Positions 9,301 through 18,482 of a DNA stretch of 64,000 nt are shown one piece after another. The notes beneath the pieces were generated by a model. The model saw only the letters and a list, made by a program, of their open reading frames with translations. It was not told the origin of the DNA and ran no database searches. The DNA is from Dyella acidiphila. GTDB lineage: Bacteria > Pseudomonadota > Gammaproteobacteria > Xanthomonadales > Rhodanobacteraceae. Positions within the stretch are counted from its first letter, which is position 1. Every line of letters starts with the position of its first letter. Both the position numbers and the translations under genes were made by a program. The DNA lies in the NCBI RefSeq assembly GCF_014863405.1, contig NZ_JACZZA010000001.1, forward strand, positions 496,001-560,000, given 5' to 3'.

Positions 9301-9830
9301 TACGGCATCTCCTTCTCGTCCATCCACGCGCGGCAATGTGCCAGCGCGTTGGCGACGTGGTAGCGCACCATGCGCTCGCTGAGGTTCATGGTCTGCGCGA
9401 CGACAGCAAAGTCGCGTCCTTCGATCACGTGCATCACAAATGCCTGGCTGGCCTTGGCCGGCAACTCGCGCAAGGCATTGCGCAAGCCGGCCACCTGCTC
9501 CACCGCGATGGCGTGATGCACCGGCGTGGTTTCGCCCTCGGCTTCATCGCCCGGCTGGGCCGCGGCAAAATCACTGCGTACCTTGCGCTTGCGCAAGCGG
9601 TCGATGGCCAGGTTGCCGGCGACCTTGAACAAATAGCTGCGCAGCGAGCCGACCTCTTCCCGGTTGTCCATGGTCAGCACGCGCAGGTACGCCTCCTGGG
9701 CGACTTCCTGCGCATCGGAAAGCGAGCTCAACCGGCACTGCAGGAAGGCGACCAGGGCGCGGTTATGCTCGCGGAAAAGCCGCTCGATCTCATCCACGTG
9801 CACGGTCAGTGTCACTGTGCTCATAGCCAT
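9300..9830 (-). CDS. ECF sigma factor, FecI type
   Basis: Sigma factor expected to switch on the receptor gene downstream. Region 2 is seen in LFREHNRALVAFLQCRL and the AQEVAQEAYLRVL helix; region 4 in ALRELPAKASQAFVMHVIEGRDFAVVAQTMNLSERMVRYHVANAL. Length 176 fits. I chose ATG 9830; ATG 9824 is equally possible, and a longer frame starting at TTG 9857 adds residues with no family match and overlaps nothing useful. It sits 14 bases after the DUF535 gene and is coupled to fecR. Confidence 0.92.
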   Translation of the reverse strand: MAMSTVTLTVHVDEIERLFREHNRALVAFLQCRLSSLSDAQEVAQEAYLRVLTMDNREEVGSLRSYLFKVAGNLAIDRLRKRKVRSDFAAAQPGDEAEGETTPVHHAIAVEQVAGLRNALRELPAKASQAFVMHVIEGRDFAVVAQTMNLSERMVRYHVANALAHCRAWMDEKEMP

Positions 9831-9844
9831 GATGGCCGGTGTCT

Positions 9845-10966
9845 CTAGCTTACCCAAGACGTTTCAGCCCGGCGTTTCCGCGGTGTCCAGCCGGTATCCG
9901 GGCCGGCCTGTGCCAGCAATTCCGGTAGCGGAGGAACGGGCTGCTCCAAGGCATTGGCCAGCAATCGCTCGGCCTGCTGCCGCAGGGCCTCGCGCCGGCG
10001 AAAGGCAGAACGATGATGGCTGGCTACCTCGGCTTCGGACTTGTGGATCTGGCTTGGCGGCAAGGCGAACCAGCCTTCCGCGGTCAGCTCGCCATGCTGT
10101 TCCGTCCAGAACGCATCGTAGTCGGAATACAGCGGGCGGCCGCTGCGCCGCAGCGGATGCGCCTCGTTGCTGATCGCCAGCAAGCGCCGGATGCCGTAGT
10201 GCCGAGCAAATGCATACACCAGCGACAACATCAGCTGCTTGGGCCGCATGCCATGCAGATTGCGGGTGAGTTCGCGCACCAGCTCCTTGGCATGCTCGCC
10301 ACGCGGCCCCTGCAGGCAGCCGATCACGATGGCCGGCGTTTCGTCCGAAACGCTGAATACCACGCTGTAGAGCGGATCTTCGTTGACGTCGCAAAGCTGC
10401 AGGCAGAGCTCCCCTTCGCAGCCCTTGAAAATCGGCGGCCGCAGGCACAGGGTCAAGAGGGAGCCGTCCTTGGCCGTCAGGCTTCCCAAACTGGCATGGC
10501 CCAGCACATAGACGAGTTCGAACAAGCCGCTCGGCAGATGCGTCAGGGCAAAACGGTAGTGTTGCTGCAACTGCTGCAGACGCTGGCGCCGGCCCCAATG
10601 CGCGTTGACGTAGCGATGCATATGACGCTCCAGCAGGCGCGGGTCGCGCTGCCGGTACGTGCGCATCAACGGATTGGCGTCGAGGAAGGACAGGAAGCGG
10701 TCATGCTGCAGCGGCATGCAAATGCTGCGCGCCAGATACTTGAGCGCGGTGACGCTGCGCCGGTACCACGGACCGCTCCAGTCGCCGCGATCGCGCAGCG
10801 AAGCCAGCAGCCGCGCCGGCATGCTGTCGCGTATAGCCTCGACCAGGCCCGTGTGCAAATTCGCGGCGGCCGGCCGGTCAGCGCCCGGTACATACGCAAC
10901 GGGCGCAAGAAGCGCTTCGATACCGATGCCCAGAACACCGGCAGGAGGATGGTTTGGCTTGTTCAA
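9845..10966 (-). CDS. DUF535 (VirK/YbjX family) protein
   Basis: Member of the DUF535 family, which includes VirK and YbjX, proteins linked in enterobacteria to outer-membrane and lipid A physiology; the biochemical activity is unknown. Family features seen are HYRFALTHLPSGLFELVYVLGH in the middle, YAFARHYGIRRLLAISNEAH near residue 255, and YSDYDAFWTEQHG near residue 290. There is no signal peptide or membrane helix. The only start covering the N-terminus is TTG 10966, a weak choice, so the true start may be internal. Its stop is 14 bases upstream of the FecI-type sigma gene, suggesting co-transcription. Confidence 0.8.
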   Translation of the reverse strand: MNKPNHPPAGVLGIGIEALLAPVAYVPGADRPAAANLHTGLVEAIRDSMPARLLASLRDRGDWSGPWYRRSVTALKYLARSICMPLQHDRFLSFLDANPLMRTYRQRDPRLLERHMHRYVNAHWGRRQRLQQLQQHYRFALTHLPSGLFELVYVLGHASLGSLTAKDGSLLTLCLRPPIFKGCEGELCLQLCDVNEDPLYSVVFSVSDETPAIVIGCLQGPRGEHAKELVRELTRNLHGMRPKQLMLSLVYAFARHYGIRRLLAISNEAHPLRRSGRPLYSDYDAFWTEQHGELTAEGWFALPPSQIHKSEAEVASHHRSAFRRREALRQQAERLLANALEQPVPPLPELLAQAGPDTGWTPRKRRAETSWVS

Positions 10967-11063
10967 GGCATGCGCCCCAGGAGACGTTCAACTGTGCTCC
11001 TAAGACGTTTGGGCCCCGGGATTTTGAAATGGGATGCCGCCCCGGACAAATGCCTGGGCCAAA

Positions 11064-12518
11064 TCAGTCCTTGCGTGCCGTTGCCGGGGGTGTGCCCATC
11101 GCCTGAAACAGGGCCGCCGTATCCGCCATACGCGCCGCCCGGGCCTGGATTTCGGTCAGCCTCGCGCTTTGCAGGTGCTGCTCGGTAAGCACGGTTTCCG
11201 GATAGGAGACCGCGCCCAGCCGATAGCGTGCACCGGTATCGCCGAAGGCCTGCTCGGCGGTTGCCGCCTGCCTGCTGGCTGCCTGCAGGGTCAGCGCGTC
11301 CTGGTCCAGCGCGGTCAAGGTATCGGCCACGTTCTGGAAGGCGTTGAGCACGGCTTGCCGGTATTGCGCCAAGGCAGCGTTGTAACTGGCGATCGCCGCC
11401 CGGCGCTGTGCCATCAAGGCGCCACCGTGGAAGATCGGCTGGGTCAGGCCCGCACCCACACTCCAGATCGAGCCGGCGCCGGTGAACAGGCTCGCGGGCT
11501 TGAAGCCCGCCGTACCCAGCGAGGCGGAGAGCGAGATATGCGGGAACAGATTGGCCGTAGCCACACCCACCTGCGCCGACGCCGCATGTACCGAGGCCTC
11601 GGCCGCGAGCACGTCGGGCCGCTGCTGCAGCAGTTCGGATGGCACGCTGACCGGCACGTCGAGCGGCAGCTGCAGCTCTGCCAGCGACAGGCTGGCCGGC
11701 GCCTGATCCGGGGTACGCCCCATCAGCACTGCCAAGCCATGCCGTGCACGCATGGCTTGCGCACGCAGGCCGGGGATCGAGGTATCGATGCTCTCCGCCT
11801 GCTGTTGCACGGATAACAAATCATCGCGCGACGCGGCGCCGAGCTGGTACGCATGCTCGGTCAGCGCGGCCTGCTGATGCGCCAGCGCAGACAGCCGTTC
11901 GCTGGTGCTCAGCTGTTCGCTCAGCGACGCGGCATTGATTGCCGCAATCACGATGTTCGCAGCCAGGGCACGCTTGGCCGCATCGAACTCGTAGGACTGC
12001 TGATCCACCTGCGCCGCGGTCTGCTCGATGCCATGACGGGTCGCGCCGAACAGGTCGAAGTTGTAGCTCAGCGAAAGCTGGCCGGCATAGACATCGTAAA
12101 GATTGGTCGGCGGACCGAAGTCAGGAAAGCCCAGCGCACGCTGCCGGCTGCTTTGCGCCTGCCCGTCCAGGGTCGGCAGCATATTGGCGCCGACCTGTGC
12201 ACGCAGCAGTTGATGCGCGGCCTCCAGCGAGTGCTGCGTGGCGGCCAGCGATGGATTGTTGCGCAGGCCTTCGTCGACCCAGGCGTCCAAGGTATCGCTG
12301 CCATAGCGGCGCCACCATTCCGGCACGGCACGTGCGCCAAGGCTGAAATGCTGCGACACGCCATCAGCCTGGGCACTTTGCGCGGGTGTCGGCTGCACCG
12401 CATAGTGCGACGGCGAAGGCGGTGCCGGTGGTTTGGCCGGCGGTGCAAAGGCACAACCGGTCAAGGCCGCCGCGGTGGCAAGAGCGAAGATCGAACGATG
12501 CATCACGGGCGCCTTCAT
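11064..12518 (-). CDS. Outer membrane factor of RND efflux system (NodT family lipoprotein)
   Basis: TolC-like outer-membrane channel of the tripartite pump. The signal peptide ends in a lipobox, LTGC, at residues 20-23, so it is probably a lipoprotein. Two repeats of the outer membrane efflux domain are visible, for example LDAWVDEGLRNNPSLAATQH and LLQQRPDVLAAEASVHAA, the classic NodT signature. Length 484 is typical. ATG 12518 has GGAGGTGAT upstream and overlaps the pump stop by ATGA. It is the last gene of the operon. Confidence 0.94.
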   Translation of the reverse strand: MKAPVMHRSIFALATAAALTGCAFAPPAKPPAPPSPSHYAVQPTPAQSAQADGVSQHFSLGARAVPEWWRRYGSDTLDAWVDEGLRNNPSLAATQHSLEAAHQLLRAQVGANMLPTLDGQAQSSRQRALGFPDFGPPTNLYDVYAGQLSLSYNFDLFGATRHGIEQTAAQVDQQSYEFDAAKRALAANIVIAAINAASLSEQLSTSERLSALAHQQAALTEHAYQLGAASRDDLLSVQQQAESIDTSIPGLRAQAMRARHGLAVLMGRTPDQAPASLSLAELQLPLDVPVSVPSELLQQRPDVLAAEASVHAASAQVGVATANLFPHISLSASLGTAGFKPASLFTGAGSIWSVGAGLTQPIFHGGALMAQRRAAIASYNAALAQYRQAVLNAFQNVADTLTALDQDALTLQAASRQAATAEQAFGDTGARYRLGAVSYPETVLTEQHLQSARLTEIQARAARMADTAALFQAMGTPPATARKD

Positions 12519-15500
12519 ACGATCACCTCCGGCTCACTGGCCGCTTCATCGGCGCGTACGCGGAACCACGCCGCATACAGCGCCGGCAGATAGAACAGCG
12601 TCAGCACCGTCGCCACCGTAATGCCGCCCATCAGGGCGGTGGCCATCGGCCCGAAGAAGTTGCTGCGCAATAGCGGGATCAGCGCCAGCACCGCGGCCGC
12701 CGCGGTCAGCGTGATGGGACGGAAACGCCGCACGGTGGCGCCGATGATCGCTTCCCAGCGCGGATGTCCGGCATGGATGTCCTGCTCGATCTGGTCTACC
12801 AGGATCACCGAGTTGCGCATGATGATGCCGAACATGGCGATCGTGCCGAGCATCGCCACGAAGCCGAACGGCTGATGGAACAGCAACAGCGCGGTGATCA
12901 CGCCGATCAGGCCCAGCGGCGCGGTCAGCACCACCATGAAGGTGCGGCCGATACTTTGCAGCTGGATCATCAGCAAGGTAAGCACGGCGATCATCATCAG
13001 TGGCATCTGCGCATTGATCGATCCTTGCGCCTTGCCGTTCTGCTCCACCGAACCGCCTACTTCGACGCGATAGCCCACCGGCAGATGGCTGCGAATCGTG
13101 GCGAGTTTGGCGTCGATTGCATTGGTCACGTCCAGGCCCTGCGCACCGTGCAGGGTGTCCGATTGCACGGTGATCGACGGCTGCCGGTCGCGCTCCCAGA
13201 TCACGCCGTACTCCAGTCCATAACTGACATGGCCCAGCTGCGCCAGCGGAATCGCCGTACCGCTGGGTGACGGAATCGCCAGCCGCTCGATCTGATCCGG
13301 ATGCACGCGATCGCCGCCGGTGCTGCGCAGATCCACCGCGATCAGTTTGTCGCGCTCGCGATACTGGGTGACCGTGGTGCCGGACAGGCTCATCGCCAGG
13401 AAATTGGCGATGTCCTGCGAACTGATGCCGAGCTGGCGCGCCTTGATCTGATCGACCTCGAAGCGCACCGAGCGTTCGGCCGGCTCGTCCCAGTCGAATT
13501 GCACATTGGTGGTATTGGCATCGGCACGCATCACCACCGCCACTTGCTCGGCGATGCCGCGCACGGTGGCAATATCGTCGCCGTCCACGCGGAACTGCAC
13601 CGGAAAACCTACCGGCGGCCCGTTTTCAAGGCGGCTGACGCGACTGCGCACGGCGGTGAAGTCGCGCTTGAGCTCACCATCCAGATACGCCGCCAGTTGC
13701 TCGCGCTGCTTGACGTCCTTGGCGGTAATCACGAACTGCGCAAAGTTGGGCTGGGCCAGTTGTTGATCCAGCGGCAGATAGAAGCGCGGCGCGCCGCTGC
13801 CGACGAAGCTGACGTAATTGGCGATTTCCTTGCGACCCTGGATGGCCGCTTCGAAGCGCTTGGTTTCGCGCAAGGTCGCGGCAAACGAGGCACCCTCCGG
13901 CAAGCGCAGGTCCACCAGCAGCTCCGAACGGTCGGAGCTGGGGAAGAACTGTTTCGGCACCAGCCCGAAGCCGGCCAGCGCAATCACAAACAGCACTACC
14001 GTGGAGGCCAGCACCAGCCAACGGTTGCGCAGGCAGAAATCCAGCCAGCCGCGGAAGCGGCGATAAAACACCGTGTCGTAGATCTCGATCTCGTCGCCGT
14101 TGTGCACCAGCTGCGCCGCCTTGGCGGCCCGGGACTGATTCCAGCGTGCAGGCAGAAAGCGTGCCCACCATTCACTGCCTGGCTTGGTCCGCTCATGATG
14201 CTCGGGCAGCATGTGGTAGCCGAGCAGCGGGATCACGATTACCGCCGCCAGCCATGACACCAGCAAGGCAATCGCCGATACCTCGAAGATCGAGCGCGTG
14301 TATTCGCCGGTGCCCGACTTGGCCAGTGCGATCGGCAGGAAGCCGGATACCGTCACCAGCGTGCCGGTCAGCATGGGGAACGCAGTACTGGTATAGGCGA
14401 ACGCGGCGGCACGCACCCTGCCCCAACCCTGTTCCAGCTTCACCGACATCATCTCCACCGCGATGATCGCGTCGTCCACCAGCAGGCCCAGCGCCAGCAC
14501 CAACGTGCCCAGTGAAACTTTGTGCAGGCCGATGCCGAAGATATCCATGCACAGCGCGGTGGCCGCCAGTACGAACGGAATCGAGATCACCACCACCATG
14601 CCGGTACGCGCGCCCAGGCTGAGCAGACTTACCAGCAGCACGATGGCCACCGCTTCGGCTACCGATTCCAGGAAGTCATCCACCGAATGCGATACCGCGC
14701 GCGGCATGCTGGTGACTTCCGACAACTTCAGTCCGGCCGGCAGGCGCTGCTGCAAGGTATGCGTCGACTGCTCCAGCGCCTTGCCGAGCTGGATCACATC
14801 GCCGCCCGGCTGCATGGTGACGCCGATGCCCAGCACCGGCTGCCCCATGAAGCGCATGACCTGGCTGGGCGGATCGTCGTAGCCGCGGCGCAACGTGGCG
14901 ATATCGCCAAGACGAATGCTTTTGCCGTTGATGTGCAGCAGCGTATCGGCCAATGCCTGCATATCGTCGTACTGGCCACTCGGCCGCACGAATACGCGGT
15001 CGTCGGCAGTGGTCAGCACGCCGGTCGAGGCCACCGCATTCTGCTCGTTGATCGCCTGGCCGATCTGCTGCGGGCTGATGCCCAGCTTGGCCAGCTGCGT
15101 GTTCGGGATATCGATGTAGATGTGCTGGTTCTGGTCGCCGAAATAATCGACCTTGGCCACGCCGGGTACGTGCAGCAGCTCGGCGCGCAGTTGATCGGCG
15201 TAATCGTGCAGCTGCGCCGGCGTGTAGCCGTCGCCTTCCAGCGCATAGATATTGGTGTAGACGTCGCCGAACTCGTCGTTGAAGAACGGCCCCTGCACGC
15301 CCTGCGGCAATTGCGCGGCGATGTCGCCGACCTTCTTGCGCACCTGGTACCAGGTTTCCGGCACGATCGACGCCGGTGCGGAATCCTTGATGTTGAAAAA
15401 GATCAGCGATTCGCCCGGACGCGAATAACTGCGCAGGAAATCGATCGACGGCGTTTCCTGCAGCTTGCGCGAGATACGGTCGGTCACTTCCTCCTGCACC

Positions 15501-15691
15501 TGTTGCGCGCTGGCACCAGGCCAGAAGGTTTGAATCACCATCACCTTGAAGGTGAAGGGCGGATCCTCCGACTGCGACAGGTTCTTGTACGACAGCAGGC
15601 CGAACAGCGCGATCATGCCCATCAGGAAAAACACCAGGGACTGATGGCGCAAGGTCCAGGCCGAGAGATTGAAACGCTCCTCGCTATTCAT
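12515..15691 (-). CDS. RND efflux pump permease (AcrB/MexB superfamily)
   Basis: Proton-driven inner-membrane pump. At 1058 residues it has the standard two-fold layout: the first helix near residues 15-35, a large periplasmic loop, six helices from about 340, a second loop, and six helices from about 880. The proton-relay pair is present in TM4 (ALGLLVDDAIIAVEMM), and FGIIMRNSVILVDQI in the second half is conserved. The periplasmic PGASAQQVQEEVTDRIS near residue 60 is a family hallmark. Start ATG 15691 overlaps the adaptor stop by ATGA. Substrate is not predictable; it is closer to the broad HAE/uncharacterised RND group than to metal pumps, which carry extra metal-binding residues I do not see. 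Confidence 0.95.
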   Translation of the reverse strand: MNSEERFNLSAWTLRHQSLVFFLMGMIALFGLLSYKNLSQSEDPPFTFKVMVIQTFWPGASAQQVQEEVTDRISRKLQETPSIDFLRSYSRPGESLIFFNIKDSAPASIVPETWYQVRKKVGDIAAQLPQGVQGPFFNDEFGDVYTNIYALEGDGYTPAQLHDYADQLRAELLHVPGVAKVDYFGDQNQHIYIDIPNTQLAKLGISPQQIGQAINEQNAVASTGVLTTADDRVFVRPSGQYDDMQALADTLLHINGKSIRLGDIATLRRGYDDPPSQVMRFMGQPVLGIGVTMQPGGDVIQLGKALEQSTHTLQQRLPAGLKLSEVTSMPRAVSHSVDDFLESVAEAVAIVLLVSLLSLGARTGMVVVISIPFVLAATALCMDIFGIGLHKVSLGTLVLALGLLVDDAIIAVEMMSVKLEQGWGRVRAAAFAYTSTAFPMLTGTLVTVSGFLPIALAKSGTGEYTRSIFEVSAIALLVSWLAAVIVIPLLGYHMLPEHHERTKPGSEWWARFLPARWNQSRAAKAAQLVHNGDEIEIYDTVFYRRFRGWLDFCLRNRWLVLASTVVLFVIALAGFGLVPKQFFPSSDRSELLVDLRLPEGASFAATLRETKRFEAAIQGRKEIANYVSFVGSGAPRFYLPLDQQLAQPNFAQFVITAKDVKQREQLAAYLDGELKRDFTAVRSRVSRLENGPPVGFPVQFRVDGDDIATVRGIAEQVAVVMRADANTTNVQFDWDEPAERSVRFEVDQIKARQLGISSQDIANFLAMSLSGTTVTQYRERDKLIAVDLRSTGGDRVHPDQIERLAIPSPSGTAIPLAQLGHVSYGLEYGVIWERDRQPSITVQSDTLHGAQGLDVTNAIDAKLATIRSHLPVGYRVEVGGSVEQNGKAQGSINAQMPLMMIAVLTLLMIQLQSIGRTFMVVLTAPLGLIGVITALLLFHQPFGFVAMLGTIAMFGIIMRNSVILVDQIEQDIHAGHPRWEAIIGATVRRFRPITLTAAAAVLALIPLLRSNFFGPMATALMGGITVATVLTLFYLPALYAAWFRVRADEAASEPEVIV

Positions 15692-16839
15692 TGCGGCGCG
15701 TCCTCCGGATGCGGCGGCGCAATCGGCGTCACCTTTTCACCCGCCGAAACGGTGTGCACGCCCTGCATCACCACCCGTTCGCCCGGCTTGAGGCCATCGG
15801 CGAGCAGCACGTCGCGTTCGCCGTAGCGCGCCACCGTCACCGGGCGCAGTTCAAGCGTGGAATCGGCAGTGCGCACCACCCATACCGCCGGATGCTCGCC
15901 CTGGTGGAACAATGCGGTGGCCGGAATACGAACAGCCACCACCGCCGCATGGCCGGCGCGCGGCTGCATCACCACATCCGCGGTCATGCCCAGCTGCAGG
16001 GACTGGCCGGGTTGATCGACAGTCAGCTTGACCAAGTAGGTGCGCGACTGCGCATCCGCTGCAGGCGCAACCTCGCGCACCTTCGCGGCAAAGCTGCGCC
16101 CCGGCAGCGCCGGCAGCGTCACCGTGGCCGCCTGGCCGACGGCCACGCCGTCGATACGGTTTTCCGGCACATCCACCTGCACCTCGCGCTCGCCGGCCCA
16201 GGCAAAGCCAAACACCGCCTGCCCCGCCGCCAACACCTGCCCCACTTCCGCCTGCCGGCTGGTGATCGCACCGTCGTGATCGGCCACCAGGGTGGTGTAG
16301 CGGGCCTGGTTCTGCGCCAGCGAGAGCTGCTGTTGCGCCTGGTCGCGTGCGGCGAGGGCCGAGGCGTAGGCGTCCTGGGTCTGCTCCAGTTGCAGGTGGC
16401 TGATCAGGTTCTGCTTGGACTGCGCCTCGTCGCGATCGCGCTGCTGGGTGGCGAACAGCAGCCGATGCTCGGCCGCCGCCAGCGCCGCCTTGGCCGCAGC
16501 GAGCTGATCGTTGGCGTCCTTGGGGTCAAGCTGGGCCAGCGGCTGGCCTTGCTTCACCACGTCGCCCGGATTGACGTAGCGCGTCGCCAGCTGGCCGCCT
16601 ACACGGAACGACAAGGGCATCTCGTAACGGGCATGCACGTCGCCGGGGAAGCGACCCGCATCGCTGCCATCGGCGGCCTGCACCGGCAAGGCAATCACTG
16701 GGACGGTTGTATCGGCTTCCGGCGCCCGGTGGCCGCAACCGGCCAGCAAAACCAGCGACGACGCCAGCACATACGGCAGCCAGGCGGCCCGGCGCGTCAG
16801 CCCGCGCCCGTGAGGCAGGGGGAATGATGGGTGATTCAC
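15688..16839 (-). CDS. RND efflux periplasmic adaptor subunit (HlyD/MFP family)
   Basis: Membrane-fusion protein linking pump and channel. A lipobox LAGC near residue 35 predicts a lipid anchor. The barrel-sandwich (lipoyl-like) halves are FRVGGQLATRYVNPGDVVKQGQPLAQLDP and the GAITSRQAEVGQVLAAG region, separated by a coiled-coil hairpin of about 70 residues. The C-terminal part has IPATALFHQGEHPAVWVV and GLKPGERVVMQGVH. Start GTG 16839 is supported by AGGAG six bases upstream. It is the first gene of the pump operon and divergent from tetR. Confidence 0.94.
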   Translation of the reverse strand: MNHPSFPLPHGRGLTRRAAWLPYVLASSLVLLAGCGHRAPEADTTVPVIALPVQAADGSDAGRFPGDVHARYEMPLSFRVGGQLATRYVNPGDVVKQGQPLAQLDPKDANDQLAAAKAALAAAEHRLLFATQQRDRDEAQSKQNLISHLQLEQTQDAYASALAARDQAQQQLSLAQNQARYTTLVADHDGAITSRQAEVGQVLAAGQAVFGFAWAGEREVQVDVPENRIDGVAVGQAATVTLPALPGRSFAAKVREVAPAADAQSRTYLVKLTVDQPGQSLQLGMTADVVMQPRAGHAAVVAVRIPATALFHQGEHPAVWVVRTADSTLELRPVTVARYGERDVLLADGLKPGERVVMQGVHTVSAGEKVTPIAPPHPEDAPQ

Positions 16840-16925
16840 AAGCCGCTCCTAGGGGAATGGGGGTAACTGCGACGGTGCGGGAACAGTGCCCGCCGGGGCC
16901 GGCGCAAATACGGCAACGGACTCTA

Positions 16926-16939
16926 ATACACTTCTGTAT
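16926..16939. promoter_or_regulatory. Candidate TetR operator between efflux operon and its regulator
   Basis: Inverted repeat ATACA-CTTC-TGTAT in the only AT-rich part of the divergent intergenic region (16840-16994). A related ATACATGT lies at 16962-16969. TetR-family pump regulators normally bind such sites next to their own gene; the assignment is inference. Confidence 0.45.
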
Positions 16940-16994
16940 CTGAATTCAAATAAGCATCGAAATACATGTGCCGGAAGCCGTGTTACCATGCGGC

Positions 16995-17612
16995 ATGCCA
17001 CGCAAACGATTGACCCGCGAAGAAAGCCGCGAACAGACCCGCCTGCGCCTGCTCGAGGCCGCAGCGGTGGCGATTGCCAAAAAGGGGCTGGCAGCGACCA
17101 GCGTGGAAGACATCGCGGCCCAGGCCGGCTATACCCGCGGCGCGTTCTACTCGAACTTCAAGAGCAAGAGCGACCTGTTTATCGAGCTGTTGCGGCTCGA
17201 TCACCAGAACATCCAGGAAGACCTGCAAAAGCTGCTGGACGCCGACCTCTCCAGCGAAGACCTGCAGCAGCAGCTGGCGCTGTTCTATGCGCAGTGCTAT
17301 CGCGACGACAACAACTACGTGATCTGGGCCGAAGCGCGCCTGCACGCCATGCGCGATGCGAAATTCCGCCAGCGCATGAACGCGCTATGCCTGGAAAAGC
17401 GCGACATGATCGCGTACTTCATCGAACAGTTCTGCCAGCGCCTCAACACCCAGCTGCCGGGTCCGGCCGCCGACTACGCGCTGGCCACCATCGCCCTGAT
17501 GGACGGCATGCTGTATTTCAACATCATCATGCCCAACGAACTGCCGGATGCCTCGGCCGAAGCGGTGCTGACCAATATCTTCACCCGCACCTTTTTCAGC
17601 CCATCGCCCTGA
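16995..17612 (+). CDS. TetR-family transcriptional regulator
   Basis: Likely repressor of the divergent RND operon. The helix-turn-helix is at residues about 15-60: RLRLLEAAAVAIAKKGLAAT, VEDIAAQAGYTRGAFYSNF, a near-consensus TetR N-terminus, followed by KSKSDLF. The ligand domain (FYAQCYRDDNNYVIWAEAR onward) is variable, as expected. ATG 16995 gives MPRKRLTREES; an in-frame GTG at 16968 is less likely. Length 205. Its stop is only seven bases from the convergent SURF1 stop. Confidence 0.92.
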   Translation: MPRKRLTREESREQTRLRLLEAAAVAIAKKGLAATSVEDIAAQAGYTRGAFYSNFKSKSDLFIELLRLDHQNIQEDLQKLLDADLSSEDLQQQLALFYAQCYRDDNNYVIWAEARLHAMRDAKFRQRMNALCLEKRDMIAYFIEQFCQRLNTQLPGPAADYALATIALMDGMLYFNIIMPNELPDASAEAVLTNIFTRTFFSPSP

Positions 17613-17619
17613 GCGGCCG

Positions 17620-18429
17620 CTAGCCGCGCCGGAGAGAACGGCGCAGCCGGTACTCGTCGTAGCCCACGTAGGCACCGGCAATCAACGTCAGCAGCGCCAT
17701 CAGATACCAGGTGATCAGGTAGCTGAGATGGCTGTTGGGGAAGTTGATCACGGTAGTGCCGCCCTCGGGCCACACATGTGTGCCATTCGCGGACGGGTGG
17801 CGATCCTCGTCGATGAAGTACGGGGCCACGTGCGCAAGTCCGCGTGCCGCGGCGATAGCCGGCACATCGCGCGTGTACCAGCTGTTATGCGCCGGATCGT
17901 TGTGGCGCAGGAAGCCGGACGGCTCGGACATGCGCAGCAACCCGGTCACCGTTACATCGCCTGTGGGGCCCGGCGCGCAGCCGCCATCACGGCCGCACCA
18001 GCCCTCCGGCGCAAAGCCGCGGTTGACCAGCACGATGGCGCCATCGGCCATGCGCAGCGGGGTCAGCACGAAATAGCCGCTACCCTCGTCCGAGGCAGCC
18101 CAGATCAAGGTCTGGCGATCGTGCAGGAACTGGCCGCTTACCTGCACGTGGCGATATTCATCGTCCTGCGCATTGACCTTGGACCACTGATCGGGCGCGG
18201 GCGGCGCCACCGGCGGCGCATGCACGCGCTGGTCCACGCGGGTGATCAGATCGCGCTTCCAGGCCAGGCGGCGTACCTGCCAATTGCCCAGCTCGATAAA
18301 ACCGACGAACAGGTAGAGGCCGAACAGGGCGAGCAGGCACAGGGCGATTGGCCCGCGGGGGCCGCGCGCGGCGTCTTGGGTGGAATGGTTCGCAGATGAC
18401 ATGCGCTCATGATCGCATGAGCCATGCAT
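17620..18429 (-). CDS. SURF1-family cytochrome oxidase assembly protein
   Basis: Inner-membrane protein of the SURF1/Shy1 family, which helps heme insertion into subunit I of heme-copper oxidases. Two transmembrane helices flank a periplasmic domain: residues about 28-48 (IALCLLALFGLYLFVGFIELG) and 240-257 (YLITWYLMALLTLIAGAYVG). Conserved features are LGNWQVRRLAWK after helix 1, VLVNRGFAPEGW in the middle, and NSHLSYLITWY before helix 2. I kept ATG 18429 because GGGGAGGG precedes it; ATG 18402 is possible. It lies 53 bases after cyoD on the same strand, so it is probably part of the cyo operon. Confidence 0.92.
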   Translation of the reverse strand: MHGSCDHERMSSANHSTQDAARGPRGPIALCLLALFGLYLFVGFIELGNWQVRRLAWKRDLITRVDQRVHAPPVAPPAPDQWSKVNAQDDEYRHVQVSGQFLHDRQTLIWAASDEGSGYFVLTPLRMADGAIVLVNRGFAPEGWCGRDGGCAPGPTGDVTVTGLLRMSEPSGFLRHNDPAHNSWYTRDVPAIAAARGLAHVAPYFIDEDRHPSANGTHVWPEGGTTVINFPNSHLSYLITWYLMALLTLIAGAYVGYDEYRLRRSLRRG

Positions 18430-18482
18430 GCCGCCCTCCCCAGCCCGCAGCGTGGGCGCCCGATCGCGATGATTTACCGCAC

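Noticed and set aside
14522-16827. Plus-strand frames of 434 and 378 residues opposite the RND pump genes
   Set aside because: Antisense shadows created by codon bias; the minus-strand genes carry all family motifs.
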